Source: Rhodobacter sp.
GTDB lineage: Bacteria > Pseudomonadota > Alphaproteobacteria > Rhodobacterales > Rhodobacteraceae
DNA: 64,000 bases
NCBI GenBank assembly: GCA_027490955.1
Contig: JAIXXB010000033.1
Coordinates: 26,990-90,989, forward strand
Direction of reading: 5' to 3'
The position numbers and the translations under genes were made by a program. Shown here piece by piece: positions 52,139 through 62,900 of the stretch. Numbering within the stretch: the first letter of the stretch is position 1; every line of letters begins with the position of its first letter. Below the pieces are notes generated by a model. That model had not been told where the DNA came from and did no database searches. It worked only from the letters and a program-made list of their open reading frames with translations.

Positions 52139-54586
52139 ATGGCACAGATACCAAACCATGCACGCGCAGTCATTATTGGCGGGGGCGTATCGGGCGCATC
52201 GGTGGCCTATCATTTGGCAAAGATGGGCTGGAAGGATATTGTGCTGCTAGAGCGCAAGCAGCTGACCTCGGGGACGACATGGCATGCGGCGGGGCTGATT
52301 GGGCAATTGCGCGGGTCGGCCAATATGACACGGCTGGCGAAATACTCGGCCGATTTATATGTGAAATTGGCTGCCGAGACGGGGATTGAGACGGGGATGC
52401 GGCAAGTGGGCAGCATCTCGGTCGCGCTGACCGCGCATCGGCATGAGGAATTGCTGCGCCAAGCGACTGTGGCGCGGATTTTTGATGTGGATGTGCAGGA
52501 AATCTCGCCCTCCGAGGCCAAGGCGATGTATCCGCATTTGAATATCAATGGCGTGGTGGGGGCTGTGCATTTGCCGCTGGATGGGCAGTGCGATCCTGCC
52601 AATATCGCCATGGCGCTGGCCAAAGGCGCGCGCATGGCTGGCGCGCAGATTTTTGAGCATACCAAGGTTACGGGGGTATCCCAAAAAGATGGGCGCGTAA
52701 CAGGGGTGGATTATGTTGGCGCGGATGGCGCGGCGGGGCATATTGCCGCCGATGTCGTGGTCAATTGCGCGGGCATGTGGGGGCGCGATTTGGCGGCGCA
52801 ATCGCGCGTGACCTTGCCGCTGCATGCCTGCGAGCATTTCTATTTGATCACCGAACCTGTTGCGGGCCTTGGCCATATGCCGGTTTTGCGCGTGCCCGAT
52901 GAATGCGCCTATTACAAATCGGACGCGGGCAAGATGATGGTGGGGGCGTTCGAGCCTAAAGCCAAACCTTGGGGTATGGAGGGCATCCGCGAGGATTTCA
53001 TGTTCGACACGCTGCCCGAAGATTGGGATCATTTCGCGCCCATTCTAGAGATGGCGGCCGAGCGCCTGCCGTTGTTCCAAACGGCAGGCATTCATACGTT
53101 TTTCAATGGGCCTGAAAGCTTTACCCCCGATGATCGCTATTATCTGGGCGAGGCGCCTGAACTGGGCGGCTATTGGATTGCGGCGGGGTATAATTCGGTT
53201 GGCATTGCAGGGTCTGGCGGGGCTGGCATGGCGCTGGCGCATTGGATCACGGAAGGCGCGCCGCCCTTTGATTTGTGGGAGGTGGATATTCGCCGCGCCC
53301 AGCCCTTCCAGCGCAATCGGAAATATCTGAAAGAACGTGTGTCCGAGACTTTGGGCCTGCTTTATGCCGACCATTTCCCCTATCGCCAAATGGAAACCTC
53401 GCGCGGGGTGCGGCGCAGCCCGATACACGACCATCTGGCCGCGCGCGGTGCGGTGTTTGGCGAAGTGGCGGGGTGGGAGCGGGCGAATTGGTTTGCGAAT
53501 GCAGGCCAGACGCGCGCCTATGACTATAGCTGGAAGCGGCAGAATTGGTTCGACAACCAGCGCGCCGAACATATGGCGGTGCGCACGGGCGTTGGGCTGT
53601 TTGATATGACCTCTTTCGGGAAAATCCGCGTTGAGGGCCGTGATGCCTGTGCGTTCTTGAACCGCGTTTGTTCGGCCCAGATGGATGTGGCCGAGGGGCG
53701 GATTGTGTACACAATGATGCTGAATGCACGCGGTGGGATCGAGGCGGATTTGACGGTGACGCGCCTGTCTGAGACGGCCTATCTTTTGGTGGTGCCAGGC
53801 GCGACTTTGCAGCGCAATTTGGCGTGGTTGCGGGCGCATGTCGGCGATGCCTTTGCCGTGGTCACGGATATGACGGCGGCGGAGTCGGTTTTGTGCCTGA
53901 TGGGGCCGCGCGCGCGCGAGGTGATGCAAAAAGTCTCGCCCAATGACTTTAGCAATACGGGCCATCCTTTTGGCACAGCGCGGGAAATTGAAATTGGCAT
54001 GGGCGTGGCGCGGGCGCATCGGGTGACCTATGTTGGCGAGCTGGGCTGGGAGATTTACGCATCCGCCGATCAAACCGCGCATATATTCGAGGCGATTGAG
54101 GAGGCGGGGGCGGATGTGGGGCTGAAACTCTGCGGGCTGCACACGCTGGACAGTTGCCGCATTGAAAAAGCCTATCGCCACTGGGGCCATGATATCACAG
54201 ATGAAGATCATGTGCTGGAGGCGGGGCTGGGCTTTACAGTGCCGTCCAAGAAAACGGGCTATCTTGGGCAGGCGGCGGTCGAGGCCAAGCGGGCGGCGGG
54301 CCTTGCGCGGCGCATGGTGCAGTTCCGCCTGAAAGACCCAGAGCCGCTGCTGTTTCACAACGAGGCGCTGGTGCGCGATGGTGTGATTGTGGGGCCTGTG
54401 ACCAGCGGCAATTATGGGCATTTCTTGGGCGGGGCCGTGGGCATGGGCTATGTGCCCTGCGCAGGCCAGTCCGAGGCGGATGTGCTGGCCAGCCGATATG
54501 AGATTGAAGTGGCGGGGGTGCGGCATGAGGCGATTGCCTCGCTTGCGCCGATGTATGACCCGACCTCCGAGCGCGTGCGAGCGTGA
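52139..54586 (+). CDS. FAD-dependent GcvT-type dehydrogenase 2
   Basis: 815 residues and the same architecture as gene 1: GGGVSGASVAYHLAKMG at the N-terminus, TTWHAAGLI with the covalent-FAD His, and a GcvT-like folate domain with VTYVGELGWEIY. The paralogue is clearly related but not a recent copy, so the two may act on successive methylation states of one substrate. The start ATG 52139 has the AAGAAGAAGGG of repeat element 5 as ribosome site. Confidence 0.85.
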   Translation: MAQIPNHARAVIIGGGVSGASVAYHLAKMGWKDIVLLERKQLTSGTTWHAAGLIGQLRGSANMTRLAKYSADLYVKLAAETGIETGMRQVGSISVALTAHRHEELLRQATVARIFDVDVQEISPSEAKAMYPHLNINGVVGAVHLPLDGQCDPANIAMALAKGARMAGAQIFEHTKVTGVSQKDGRVTGVDYVGADGAAGHIAADVVVNCAGMWGRDLAAQSRVTLPLHACEHFYLITEPVAGLGHMPVLRVPDECAYYKSDAGKMMVGAFEPKAKPWGMEGIREDFMFDTLPEDWDHFAPILEMAAERLPLFQTAGIHTFFNGPESFTPDDRYYLGEAPELGGYWIAAGYNSVGIAGSGGAGMALAHWITEGAPPFDLWEVDIRRAQPFQRNRKYLKERVSETLGLLYADHFPYRQMETSRGVRRSPIHDHLAARGAVFGEVAGWERANWFANAGQTRAYDYSWKRQNWFDNQRAEHMAVRTGVGLFDMTSFGKIRVEGRDACAFLNRVCSAQMDVAEGRIVYTMMLNARGGIEADLTVTRLSETAYLLVVPGATLQRNLAWLRAHVGDAFAVVTDMTAAESVLCLMGPRAREVMQKVSPNDFSNTGHPFGTAREIEIGMGVARAHRVTYVGELGWEIYASADQTAHIFEAIEEAGADVGLKLCGLHTLDSCRIEKAYRHWGHDITDEDHVLEAGLGFTVPSKKTGYLGQAAVEAKRAAGLARRMVQFRLKDPEPLLFHNEALVRDGVIVGPVTSGNYGHFLGGAVGMGYVPCAGQSEADVLASRYEIEVAGVRHEAIASLAPMYDPTSERVRA

Positions 54587-54593
54587 CAGTTGG

Positions 54594-54670
54594 GGGCTGC
54601 GCGCCCCCACGCTGCTGAAGCAGGCTTTGGCAGCTTCCTTGCGGGATATTTCAGCCAATGTGAAAGGCGA
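54594..54670 (+). repeat. 3' intergenic element, copy 6 (variant)
   Basis: GGGGGCTGCGCGCCCCC hairpin, then TTGCGGGATATTTCAGCCAATGTGAAAGGCG. The tail differs from the AAGAAGAAG form but the shared AGCCAATGTGAAAGG recurs in copy 7. It starts about 7 bp after the previous stop, and GAAAGG serves the ATG at 54675. Confidence 0.65.
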
Positions 54671-54674
54671 AACG

Positions 54675-56240
54675 ATGAACGAGATTGATACAAATATTGC
54701 AGATGAATGCGCCCCTGCGCGCGCGCGCAGATCAGGTGGGCGCGAGGCGCGGGTGGCGCTGCGTGCGGCCCCCTTGGCCGAAGATGTGCGCCCCGTGCGC
54801 GCGGGTATGGAAGGCGGGCAATATCGTCCGCTGACCGAGGCGGGGATGGCGCAGATTCATGCCGCAGCATTGGATGCGCTGGAACAGATCGGCCTTTCCC
54901 AAGCGCCGCCATCGGGGGTGAAATTGCTGACCGAAGCGGGGGCCATTCAGGGTGATGATGGGCGTATTCGGTTCCCGCGCGCGCTGGTCGAAGACATGCT
55001 GGCCGTGGCTGCGCGCGGCATCACGCTGCATGCGCGCGATCCAAAGCATGATCTGCATCTGTCAGGCTCACGTGTGCATTTTGGCACAGCGGGGGCGGCG
55101 GTGCATATCGTTGACCCCATCACGCTGGACTACCGCGAAAGCACGGCGCAAGATCTGTATGATGCGGCGCGGCTGGTGGACAATTTGGACAATATCCACT
55201 TTTATCAACGCACGATGGTGTGCCGCGATGTGGTAGACAACCGCGAGATGGATTTGAACACGCTCTATGGTTGCCTTGCGGGCACGACCAAACATGTGGG
55301 CACATCCTTTAGCGATCCGTCCCATGTGGCCGATTGCTTTGATATGCTTTATATGGTCGCGGGCGGCGAGGATAAATGGCGCGAGCGGCCTTTTGTCAGC
55401 AATTCCAATTGCTTCGTTGTGCCGCCGATGAAGTTTGCCGAAGAATCCTGCATTACGATGGAAGATTGCATTCGGCGCGGTATGCCGATGTTGCTGCTGT
55501 CGGCGGGGCAAGCGGGGGCGACCAGCCCTGCGCCAATTGCCTTGACCATTGTGCAGGCCATGGCGGAATGCTTGGCTGGTGTGGTCTATGCCAATGCTAT
55601 CGTTAAAGGTGCGCCTTGCATTTTTGGAACATGGCCGTTTGTCTCTGATCTGCGCACGGGGGCCATGTCGGGCGGCTCTGCCGAGCAGGCATTGCTGACG
55701 GCGGGCTGTGCGCAAATGCACCGCTTTTATGATTTGCCTGGCGGTGCGGCCAGCGGGATTTCCGACAGCAAACTGCCCGATATGCAGGCAGGATGGGAAC
55801 AGGGGATCACCAATTCGCTGGCGGGCCTGTCAGGGCTGAATATGTGCTACGAGGCGGTGGGGATGCATGCATCGCTTTTGGGGTTCTGTCTGGAATCCTT
55901 GGTTTTGGGCGATGACCTTTTGGGCCAAGCGATGCGTTTGGTGCGCGGGATTGATGTGACCCCCGACACCACCAGTATTGATGCGATGAAAGAGGTGTGT
56001 TTGGGCGGTGCGGGGCATTATCTGGGCAGCGATCAGACGCTGAAACTGATGCAGACTGAGTATATTTACCCCAAAGTGGCCAACCGCATGTCGCCCAAGG
56101 AATGGAACGAGGCGGGCAAGCCGCTCTTGCTTGATGCGGCGATTGCGCGCAAGAATGCCATTCTGGCCAAGGCTGGTAATGTGATTGATCCGCAGATCGA
56201 TGCCGCCATTCGGGCCAAGTATAACATCTATTTCTCGTGA
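54675..56240 (+). CDS. MttB-family methyltransferase, island paralogue
   Basis: 521 residues, non-pyrrolysine (no in-frame amber codon). It opens with a basic RSGGREARVALR stretch, as in the paralogue at 9555, then the TIM-barrel domain with the IHAAALDALEQIGLSQ and VHFGTAGAAVHIVDP segments and a C-terminal GGAGHYLGSDQTLKLMQTEYIYPK. The expected chemistry is transfer of a methyl group from a quaternary or tertiary amine to a corrinoid protein. No corrinoid protein or MtgA-like acceptor methyltransferase is in the window. Followed 7 bp later by aldehyde dehydrogenase. Confidence 0.82.
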   Translation: MNEIDTNIADECAPARARRSGGREARVALRAAPLAEDVRPVRAGMEGGQYRPLTEAGMAQIHAAALDALEQIGLSQAPPSGVKLLTEAGAIQGDDGRIRFPRALVEDMLAVAARGITLHARDPKHDLHLSGSRVHFGTAGAAVHIVDPITLDYRESTAQDLYDAARLVDNLDNIHFYQRTMVCRDVVDNREMDLNTLYGCLAGTTKHVGTSFSDPSHVADCFDMLYMVAGGEDKWRERPFVSNSNCFVVPPMKFAEESCITMEDCIRRGMPMLLLSAGQAGATSPAPIALTIVQAMAECLAGVVYANAIVKGAPCIFGTWPFVSDLRTGAMSGGSAEQALLTAGCAQMHRFYDLPGGAASGISDSKLPDMQAGWEQGITNSLAGLSGLNMCYEAVGMHASLLGFCLESLVLGDDLLGQAMRLVRGIDVTPDTTSIDAMKEVCLGGAGHYLGSDQTLKLMQTEYIYPKVANRMSPKEWNEAGKPLLLDAAIARKNAILAKAGNVIDPQIDAAIRAKYNIYFS

Positions 56241-56247
56241 GGGGCGC

Positions 56248-57684
56248 ATGATCTCGAAACATATCACCCAGTTTTACATTGGCGGCGCATGGGTGGCCCC
56301 GATATCGAAAACGCTGGTGGGGGTGGAAAACCCCGCCACCGAAGAGATCGTGGCGCAAGTGGCCTTGGGCAATGCGCAGGATGTCGATGCTGCCGTAGCG
56401 GCGGCGCGGGCGGCCTTTGACAGCTATTCCACCACGCCCGTGGCCGAGAGGATCGCTTTGGTCAAGCGTCTGCTCGAGGTGTATAATACGCGCTATGAAG
56501 ACATCGCGCAGGCCGTGTCGATGGAAATGGGTGCGCCGATCACTTGGGCGCGCGAGGCGCAGGTTTGGGCGGGCCAAGTGCATCTAGAGGCCACGATTAA
56601 GGCCGCCGAAGACATGGTGTGGGAGAAAACTCAAGGCAGCTCGCGCATCATTTACGAAGGTATTGGCGTATGCGCGCTGATCACGCCATGGAATTGGCCG
56701 CTGAACCAGATTGTCTGCAAAGTGGCCCCTGCGCTGATTGCGGGCTGCACGATGGTGCTAAAGCCGTCTGAAATTGCGCCTTTGTCTGGCGCTTTGTTTG
56801 CCGAAATTTGCCACGCGGCGGGCGTGCCTGCGGGCGTGTTCAATTTGGTCAATGGCACGGGGCCAGATGTGGGCGCGCGTATGGCATCGCATCCTGACGT
56901 AGATATGGTGTCATTTACGGGCAGCACTCGGGCGGGCATTGCCGTGGCGCAAGCGGCTGCACCCACAGTCAAGCGTGTGGCGCAGGAACTGGGCGGCAAA
57001 TCGCCCAATATCATCCTGCCCTCGGCCGATATTGCCCAAGCGGTCGCCGATGGCACGGCGGCGATGATGACCAATACGGGCCAGTCCTGCGATGCGGCGA
57101 CGCGCATGTTTATCCCGCGCGCGGCGCGCGATGTCGCCGTGGCGGCGGCCAAGGCCACGGCAGAGGGGATCGTGGTGGGTGATCCGCGCCAAGAGGCCAC
57201 GATGATGGGCCCGCTTGTATCGAAAATGCAGTTCACCAAAGTGCAGGGCTTGATTGAAAAAGGCATTGCCGAAGGGGCCACGCTGGTGACAGGCGGTATT
57301 GGGCGGCCCGAAGGGGTCAATCGCGGATGGTTCGTGCGCCCCACTGTTTTTGCGGATGTGACCAATGACATGACCATCGCGCGCGAGGAAATCTTTGGCC
57401 CTGTCTTGGTGCTGATCCCCTATGACAGCGTGGACGAGGCCGTGCGCGTGGGCAATGATACCGAATACGGGCTTGCCGCCTATATCAGCGGCCCGATAGA
57501 CGAGGCGCGCGCCGTGGCGCGGCGGATGCGCGCGGGCACTGTGAATTTGAACTATCCCGCATGGGATATTCACGCGCCTTTTGGCGGGTATAAGCAATCG
57601 GGCAATGGGCGCGAATATGGGGCCTATGGCATCCATGATTTCTGCGAGGTCAAGGCGATTGTCGGCTGGGGCGAGGACGCATGA
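56248..57684 (+). CDS. NAD(P)-dependent aldehyde dehydrogenase
   Basis: 478 residues. The catalytic Cys lies in GQSCDAATR, with the catalytic Glu in the AQELGGKSPNII region and NWPLNQIV and KPSEIAPLSG cofactor segments. It oxidises an aldehyde to the acid. ATG 56248 follows the MttB stop by 7 bases. Its stop overlaps the ATG of the next gene, so the two are coupled. The substrate may be a semialdehyde formed when the carbon skeleton is broken down. Confidence 0.9.
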   Translation: MISKHITQFYIGGAWVAPISKTLVGVENPATEEIVAQVALGNAQDVDAAVAAARAAFDSYSTTPVAERIALVKRLLEVYNTRYEDIAQAVSMEMGAPITWAREAQVWAGQVHLEATIKAAEDMVWEKTQGSSRIIYEGIGVCALITPWNWPLNQIVCKVAPALIAGCTMVLKPSEIAPLSGALFAEICHAAGVPAGVFNLVNGTGPDVGARMASHPDVDMVSFTGSTRAGIAVAQAAAPTVKRVAQELGGKSPNIILPSADIAQAVADGTAAMMTNTGQSCDAATRMFIPRAARDVAVAAAKATAEGIVVGDPRQEATMMGPLVSKMQFTKVQGLIEKGIAEGATLVTGGIGRPEGVNRGWFVRPTVFADVTNDMTIAREEIFGPVLVLIPYDSVDEAVRVGNDTEYGLAAYISGPIDEARAVARRMRAGTVNLNYPAWDIHAPFGGYKQSGNGREYGAYGIHDFCEVKAIVGWGEDA

Positions 57685-58586
57685 GCATGCATTACGGATA
57701 TATCGGCCTTGGCAATTTGGGGGCGGCCTGTGCGGGCTGCCTTTTGAAGGCGGGCTTTGGGCTGACAGTCTATGATTTGAACCCTGCGCTGGCCGCGCCC
57801 TTGGTGGCGGCGGGGGCCAAACTGGCCCGCAGCGCCGAAGAGGTGGCATCCAGCGTCGATCATGTCATCACATGCCTGCCCAGCCCGCGCGTTTCGGAAA
57901 CTGTGCTGCGAAACATCCTGCCGCATATGAAGGCGGGGGCCTCTTGGGTGGAAATGTCCACCTTGGGGCGCGAAGAGGTGCTGAGCTTTGCCAAAATCGC
58001 ATCCGATGCGGGGCATGAGATGATGGAACTGCCCGTCACAGGCGGGGTGCATTTGGCCGCCCAAGGTAAAATTACCATGCTGGCGGGCGGCAGCAAGGCG
58101 CTGTTTGATCTGCACCATGGCGCGATGCAGGCCATGGGGGATAAGATTTTCCACATGGGGCCGCTGGGATCTTCGGCGATTATCAAGGTCATCACCAATA
58201 TGCTGGCTTTTATTCACCTAAAGGCCACCTCCGAGGCGCTGATGCTGGCCAAACGCGGCGGGCTGGATTTGGCGCAGGCTTGGCATGCGATTGCGGCAAG
58301 CTCGGGCAATTCTTTTGTGCATGAAACCGAAGGCGCGCTGATTTTGAACGGCAGCTACGATATTGCCTTCAACATCGATCTGGCGCTGAAGGATTTGGGC
58401 TTTGCCTTGGGTTTTGGGCGCGAGTTTGGCGTGCCGCTGGATTTGGCCTCGATGACGCAGCAGACCTATATTGCCGCCAAAGCCGCCTATGGGGGCGAGG
58501 CGCAATCACCGATGATTGCCAAGCTGCTGGAAGACCTTTTGGGCACAGATTTGCGCGCGGAAGGATTTCCTGCCAAATTGGTCTAG
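57681..58586 (+). CDS. NAD(P)-dependent dehydrogenase, 3-hydroxyisobutyrate-dehydrogenase family
   Basis: 301 residues with the Rossmann motif YIGLGNLGAACAGCLL at the N-terminus, the substrate-binding LPVTGGVHLAAQG segment and the catalytic Lys in IIKVITNML. Beta-hydroxyacid dehydrogenases of this family oxidise 3-hydroxy acids to semialdehydes, which the preceding aldehyde dehydrogenase could take further. The ATG overlaps the aldehyde dehydrogenase stop. Confidence 0.85.
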   Translation: MSMHYGYIGLGNLGAACAGCLLKAGFGLTVYDLNPALAAPLVAAGAKLARSAEEVASSVDHVITCLPSPRVSETVLRNILPHMKAGASWVEMSTLGREEVLSFAKIASDAGHEMMELPVTGGVHLAAQGKITMLAGGSKALFDLHHGAMQAMGDKIFHMGPLGSSAIIKVITNMLAFIHLKATSEALMLAKRGGLDLAQAWHAIAASSGNSFVHETEGALILNGSYDIAFNIDLALKDLGFALGFGREFGVPLDLASMTQQTYIAAKAAYGGEAQSPMIAKLLEDLLGTDLRAEGFPAKLV

Positions 58587-58589
58587 GGG

Positions 58590-58629
58590 CATCAGCGCCC
58601 TATGGATGTTTAAGCCAATGTGAAAGGGT
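58590..58629 (+). repeat. 3' intergenic element, copy 7 (variant)
   Basis: GGGGCATCAGCGCCC hairpin remnant, then TATGGATGTTTAAGCCAATGTGAAAGGG, ending just before the ATG at 58635. The 14-base AGCCAATGTGAAAG is shared with copy 6. Confidence 0.6.
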
Positions 58630-58634
58630 GCGCG

Positions 58635-59741
58635 ATGCGCGATGAGGATTTGCAGCGCGCCGCGATGATGCTGCATCATCGCAAGGCAGGTTTGGCGCAG
58701 GGCGATCCTATTGCCGCGCCGATTGTGATGTCATCGGCCTATCATTTGCCCCAAGTGCAGGCGGGCGGGCATTCTTATACCCGCGCGGGCAACCCAACTT
58801 GGGATGAGGTCGAGGCGCAGTTGACGCTGCTGGAAGATGCGCCAAGCCTTGCCTTTCCATCGGGAATGGCTGCGATATCGGCGGCGCTGATGGCCTGTGT
58901 TCAGGGCGGCGGGCGCATCGTGCTGCCCAGTGATGGCTATTACGTCACCCGCGTTTTTGCCGACCATTTTCTGCGCCCTTTGGGGGTGGATGTGGTTTTT
59001 CTGCCCGCCAAAGACTATGGCGCGGCCGATTTTTCGGGCGCGGCTGTGGTTTATATCGAAAGCCCCACCAACCCCGCGCTGGATGTGATCGACATTTCGG
59101 CCGTGGCCGCGCGGGCGCGGGCGGCGGGGGCGAAGGTGATTGTGGACAATACCACGATGACGCCGCTGCTTCAGCGCCCTCTGGATATGGGCGCGGATTT
59201 GGTGGTGGCCGCCGATACCAAGGCCCCTGCGGGCCATGGTGACGTCTTGTTTGGCCATGTCGCAGGGCGCGATGCGGCGCTGATGGCACGGGTCGCAGAT
59301 TGGCGGCGCATGTCTGGGGCCATTCCCAGCCCCTTTGACGCTTGGCTCGTGCATCGCGGGCTGGAAACGCTAGAGCTGCGCCTGTCGCGCATGTGCGCCT
59401 CGGCGGGCGAGATTGCGCGGCGTTTGCAGGGCCACAAGGCGCTGCTGGCCCTGCGCTATCTGGGCCTGCCCGATGATCCCGATCACGATTTGGCGCGGCG
59501 GCAAATGGCTGGCTTTGGCTTTTTGATCGGGATGACCTTTGCCGATGAGGCGCGGGCCGAGCGGTTTTTGTCGCGCTGCCCCATGATCGCGCAGGCCACA
59601 AGTTTTGGCGGCGTGCATACATCGGGCGAAAGGCGGGCGCGGTGGGGCGATCACGTGCCGCTGGGGTTTATACGCCTTTCAGTTGGGATCGAACCAATCG
59701 AGCCGCTTTGGGTTGCAATATCATCTGCTATGATTGATTGA
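58635..59741 (+). CDS. Cys/Met-metabolism PLP-dependent lyase/transferase
   Basis: 368 residues. SYTRAGNPTWDEVEAQLTLLE, PSGMAAISAALMA, and the PLP Lys in AADTKAPAGHGDVLFGH match the cystathionine gamma-synthase/beta-lyase/gamma-lyase family (fold type I). The Lys region departs from the usual SxTKY-GG-H form. In this island it may cleave a thioether or act on a gamma-substituted amino acid derived from the substrate, rather than working in methionine biosynthesis. ATG 58635 follows GAAAGGG; a GTG 15 bases earlier is possible. Confidence 0.8.
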   Translation: MRDEDLQRAAMMLHHRKAGLAQGDPIAAPIVMSSAYHLPQVQAGGHSYTRAGNPTWDEVEAQLTLLEDAPSLAFPSGMAAISAALMACVQGGGRIVLPSDGYYVTRVFADHFLRPLGVDVVFLPAKDYGAADFSGAAVVYIESPTNPALDVIDISAVAARARAAGAKVIVDNTTMTPLLQRPLDMGADLVVAADTKAPAGHGDVLFGHVAGRDAALMARVADWRRMSGAIPSPFDAWLVHRGLETLELRLSRMCASAGEIARRLQGHKALLALRYLGLPDDPDHDLARRQMAGFGFLIGMTFADEARAERFLSRCPMIAQATSFGGVHTSGERRARWGDHVPLGFIRLSVGIEPIEPLWVAISSAMID

Positions 59742-59770
59742 CGCCTAAGAAAAAATCCATAAAGTTGTAA

Positions 59771-59814
59771 AGAACGCGCCGCGCGCATGTGCTGCGCGCG
59801 CGTGCCTGCGTTCT
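59771..59814. other. long imperfect hairpin upstream of the RTX gene
   Basis: Outer stem AGAACGC/GCGTTCT and inner stem GCGCGCA/TGCGCGC around a short loop. It lies in the 173-bp gap between the PLP enzyme gene and the RTX gene. It has no T-run. Nothing else in the gap was recognised. Confidence 0.45.
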
Positions 59815-59914
59815 GCTGCGGGCGCGATGTGTTTGATTTTCTATGGCTGGCCCCCGCTTGGCCGCGCCTGTCTGTGTTTGTTGCGTCAATTTCAACAACT
59901 TATGGATGTATGTG

Positions 59915-62900
59915 ATGACCCTTGGAACCAATAATGCCGAAACCATTCTGGGTGAAACAGGCAATGATGTGATCATCGGCCTTGGTGGGGCAGATCGGAT
60001 TTTGGGCGACGGGGGCAATGAAACCATCCATGGCGGCGCAGACAGCGTGGCGGCCACAGGCGGGGCAGGTGATACGCTGGATGGCGGCGATAGTATCACA
60101 GCTGGGGCAGGGTCAGATGTGGTCTATGGCGGCTTTGGGGCCGATACAGTCGATGGCGGGCTGGGCAATGACACGGTCTATGGCGGGGTGGATGAGGATG
60201 CGGTCAAAGGCGGCGATGGCAATGATGCGCTGTTTGGCGGCGATGCGAATGACAATCTAGAAGGCGGTGCTGGCGCGGATCGCCTCTATGGCGGCGCGGG
60301 TGACGACTTTTTGTTTGGCGATGATACTGTCGGCGGCGTGGCGGGCAATGACACGCTTTATGGCGATGAAGGCAATGATCTGATCGTCTCGGGCGGGGGC
60401 AATAACCTGCTTTATGGCGGAGCTGACAATGACAGCGTCTATGGCGGCTCTGGCAATAACACCATTTATGGTGGCGATGGCGATGATCTTATTGATGTTT
60501 TTGCGGGCAGCAACCTGCTTTATGCGGGCGAAGGGAATGACCAAGTTACAGGCGGCTCGGGCGCTGATACCATTTATGATCTGTCAGGCGGGATGATTGC
60601 CCAAGGCAATGGCGGCAATGACAGCATCTTTGGCGGGATCGATGGCGATACGATCTATGGCGGCGCAGGGCGTGATCGGGCCGATGGCGGCACGGGCGGC
60701 GATGTCATTTATGGCGGCAGCTTTGGTGCCTTTGGTTCGGATGTCTCCGATGACACGCTGGCAGGCAACGCGGGCGAGGATTCGATCTATGGCGATTCGG
60801 GGCGCGACATTATTTACGGCGGCGCTGATGGCGATTTGCTCTATGGCGATACGGGCACGGATGCGGTGCTGGGCGGCGATGGGGCTGACACGCTGTTTGG
60901 CGGGGCCGACCAAGACGGGCTGCTGGGCGAGGCAGGTCATGATCTGCTGATGGGCGATGCGGGCGGCGATGCGCTCGATGGCGGCGCGGGCAATGACAGC
61001 GCCTATGGCGGCGCAGATCAAGACACGCTGTATGGCGGCATGGATGATGACCTGCTTTATGGTGACGGCGGCAATGACCGCCTTGATGGCGGGGCAGGCA
61101 GCGACAATCTGTTGGGCGATGAGGGCAACGATACGCTGCTGGGCGGCTTCGATCAGGACGTTCTCTTTGGCGGCGAAGGCAATGACAGCCTTGATGGCGG
61201 CGCGGGCAATGATGTGGCCTTTGGCGGCGCGGGCAATGACACAGTCCTTGGCGGCGTGGGCGATGATACGATCAACAGCGGCGCGGGCAATGACCGCGTC
61301 TTGGGCGGGGTCGGCAATGATGTGATCAGGGGGGATGCCTTTGGTATCCAGCGCGCGGGGTCCGAGTTTGTTCTGAATAATGACCAAGCGGCAGGTTTTA
61401 TCCGCCAAATGCCCGCTTTGTCTGGCACCGCCGATGGTGGGTTCTTGGCTGTTTTCTTTAATAACAATGTCGCGGGCGGTGCGCAGGCCGATATCCAACT
61501 GCAACGCTTTTCTGCCAATGGCACGCTTTCGGGTGATGTGGTTTTGGTCAATTCGCACACGGGCGGTGCCCAAATCGAACCCGTGGTCACAGCGCTGACG
61601 GGTGGCGGATATGCTGTGGCTTGGACAGATAACAGCACCACGGGGCTGGACAATTCTAGCGGTGGCATCATCGCGCGGGTTTACGGGGCAAATGGCCTGC
61701 CTTTGGGCGCCGAGTTTTTGGTCAATTCGGGCAATACGACCGTTATTCAAAATAATCCTGCGATTACGTCCCTGCAGGACGGCGGTTTTGTAGTGACATG
61801 GGAAGATCAATCTGGTGCTGCTGGCGATACTTGGGGCTATGCGGTGGTGGCGCAGGTCTATAATGCGGATGGCACGGCGCGTGGTGGGAACTTTGTCGTT
61901 AATGATGACGATCTGTTCCACCAGTCAGACCCAGCAGTCGCGGGCCTAGACAATGGTAATTTTGTTGTGGTTTGGATGAACACGGGCAATGGCAGCTTTG
62001 ATCGGCTTCAATTTGCCATTTTCGACGACACCAACAGAATTATCGGGGATGTCAGTATCGTGCCCAACCCGATGGGCCATGCGCAGGCGCCAAGCGTCAC
62101 CGCGTTGCGCGGTGGCGGCTTTGCCATTGCTTGGCAAAATTACACAGGGCCAGGCACAGATTCGGAAATTCAGGTGCAAATGTTCGATTCGGATGGGGCC
62201 ACCCTGTCCGCGCCGATCGTTGTGAATACCATCACCACCAGCTTGCAGATAGAGCCAAGTATCACCGCCCTAAGTGACGGTGGTTTTGTCGTGGTTTGGC
62301 AAGACCACAGCGCCAGCTCGGACGATCCGAATGGCCGCGCCGTCAGGATGCAAGTGTTTGATAGCTATGGCGATCGGGTTGGCACGGAAATGCTGGTCAA
62401 CACCACGACGACAGGATCGCAAAGCTTGCCCGTCATCACCGCGCTGGCGGGCGGCGGGTTTGTGGTTGCATGGGAGGATACCAGCGCCGGCAACAACATT
62501 CGCGCGCAGGTTTTCACCACTCAGACCATCAGCGATGACACGCTGTCGGGCGATGATGGGTTTGATACGATCTATGGCGGCGGGGGTAATGATATCCTGT
62601 ATGGCGGCACGGGCGATGATATGGTGCTGGGCGATGCGGGCAATGACACGCTGCGCGGCGACGCGGGCCGTGATATGCTTGATGGCGGGGCGGGCAATGA
62701 CCTGATCTACGGCGGGGTAGATGGCGATGTCTACGCCCTGCGCATTGGCAATGGCAATGACACTGTGGCCGACTTTACTGTCGCCCAAGGGGATCGGGTG
62801 CTGCTGACGGGCGCTTTGGCCGATGGTTTGGCAGACATCGATGATTTGGCCAGCTTTTTGGACACAAGGGCCAGCACCGTCACGGGCGGGATCTTGGTGG

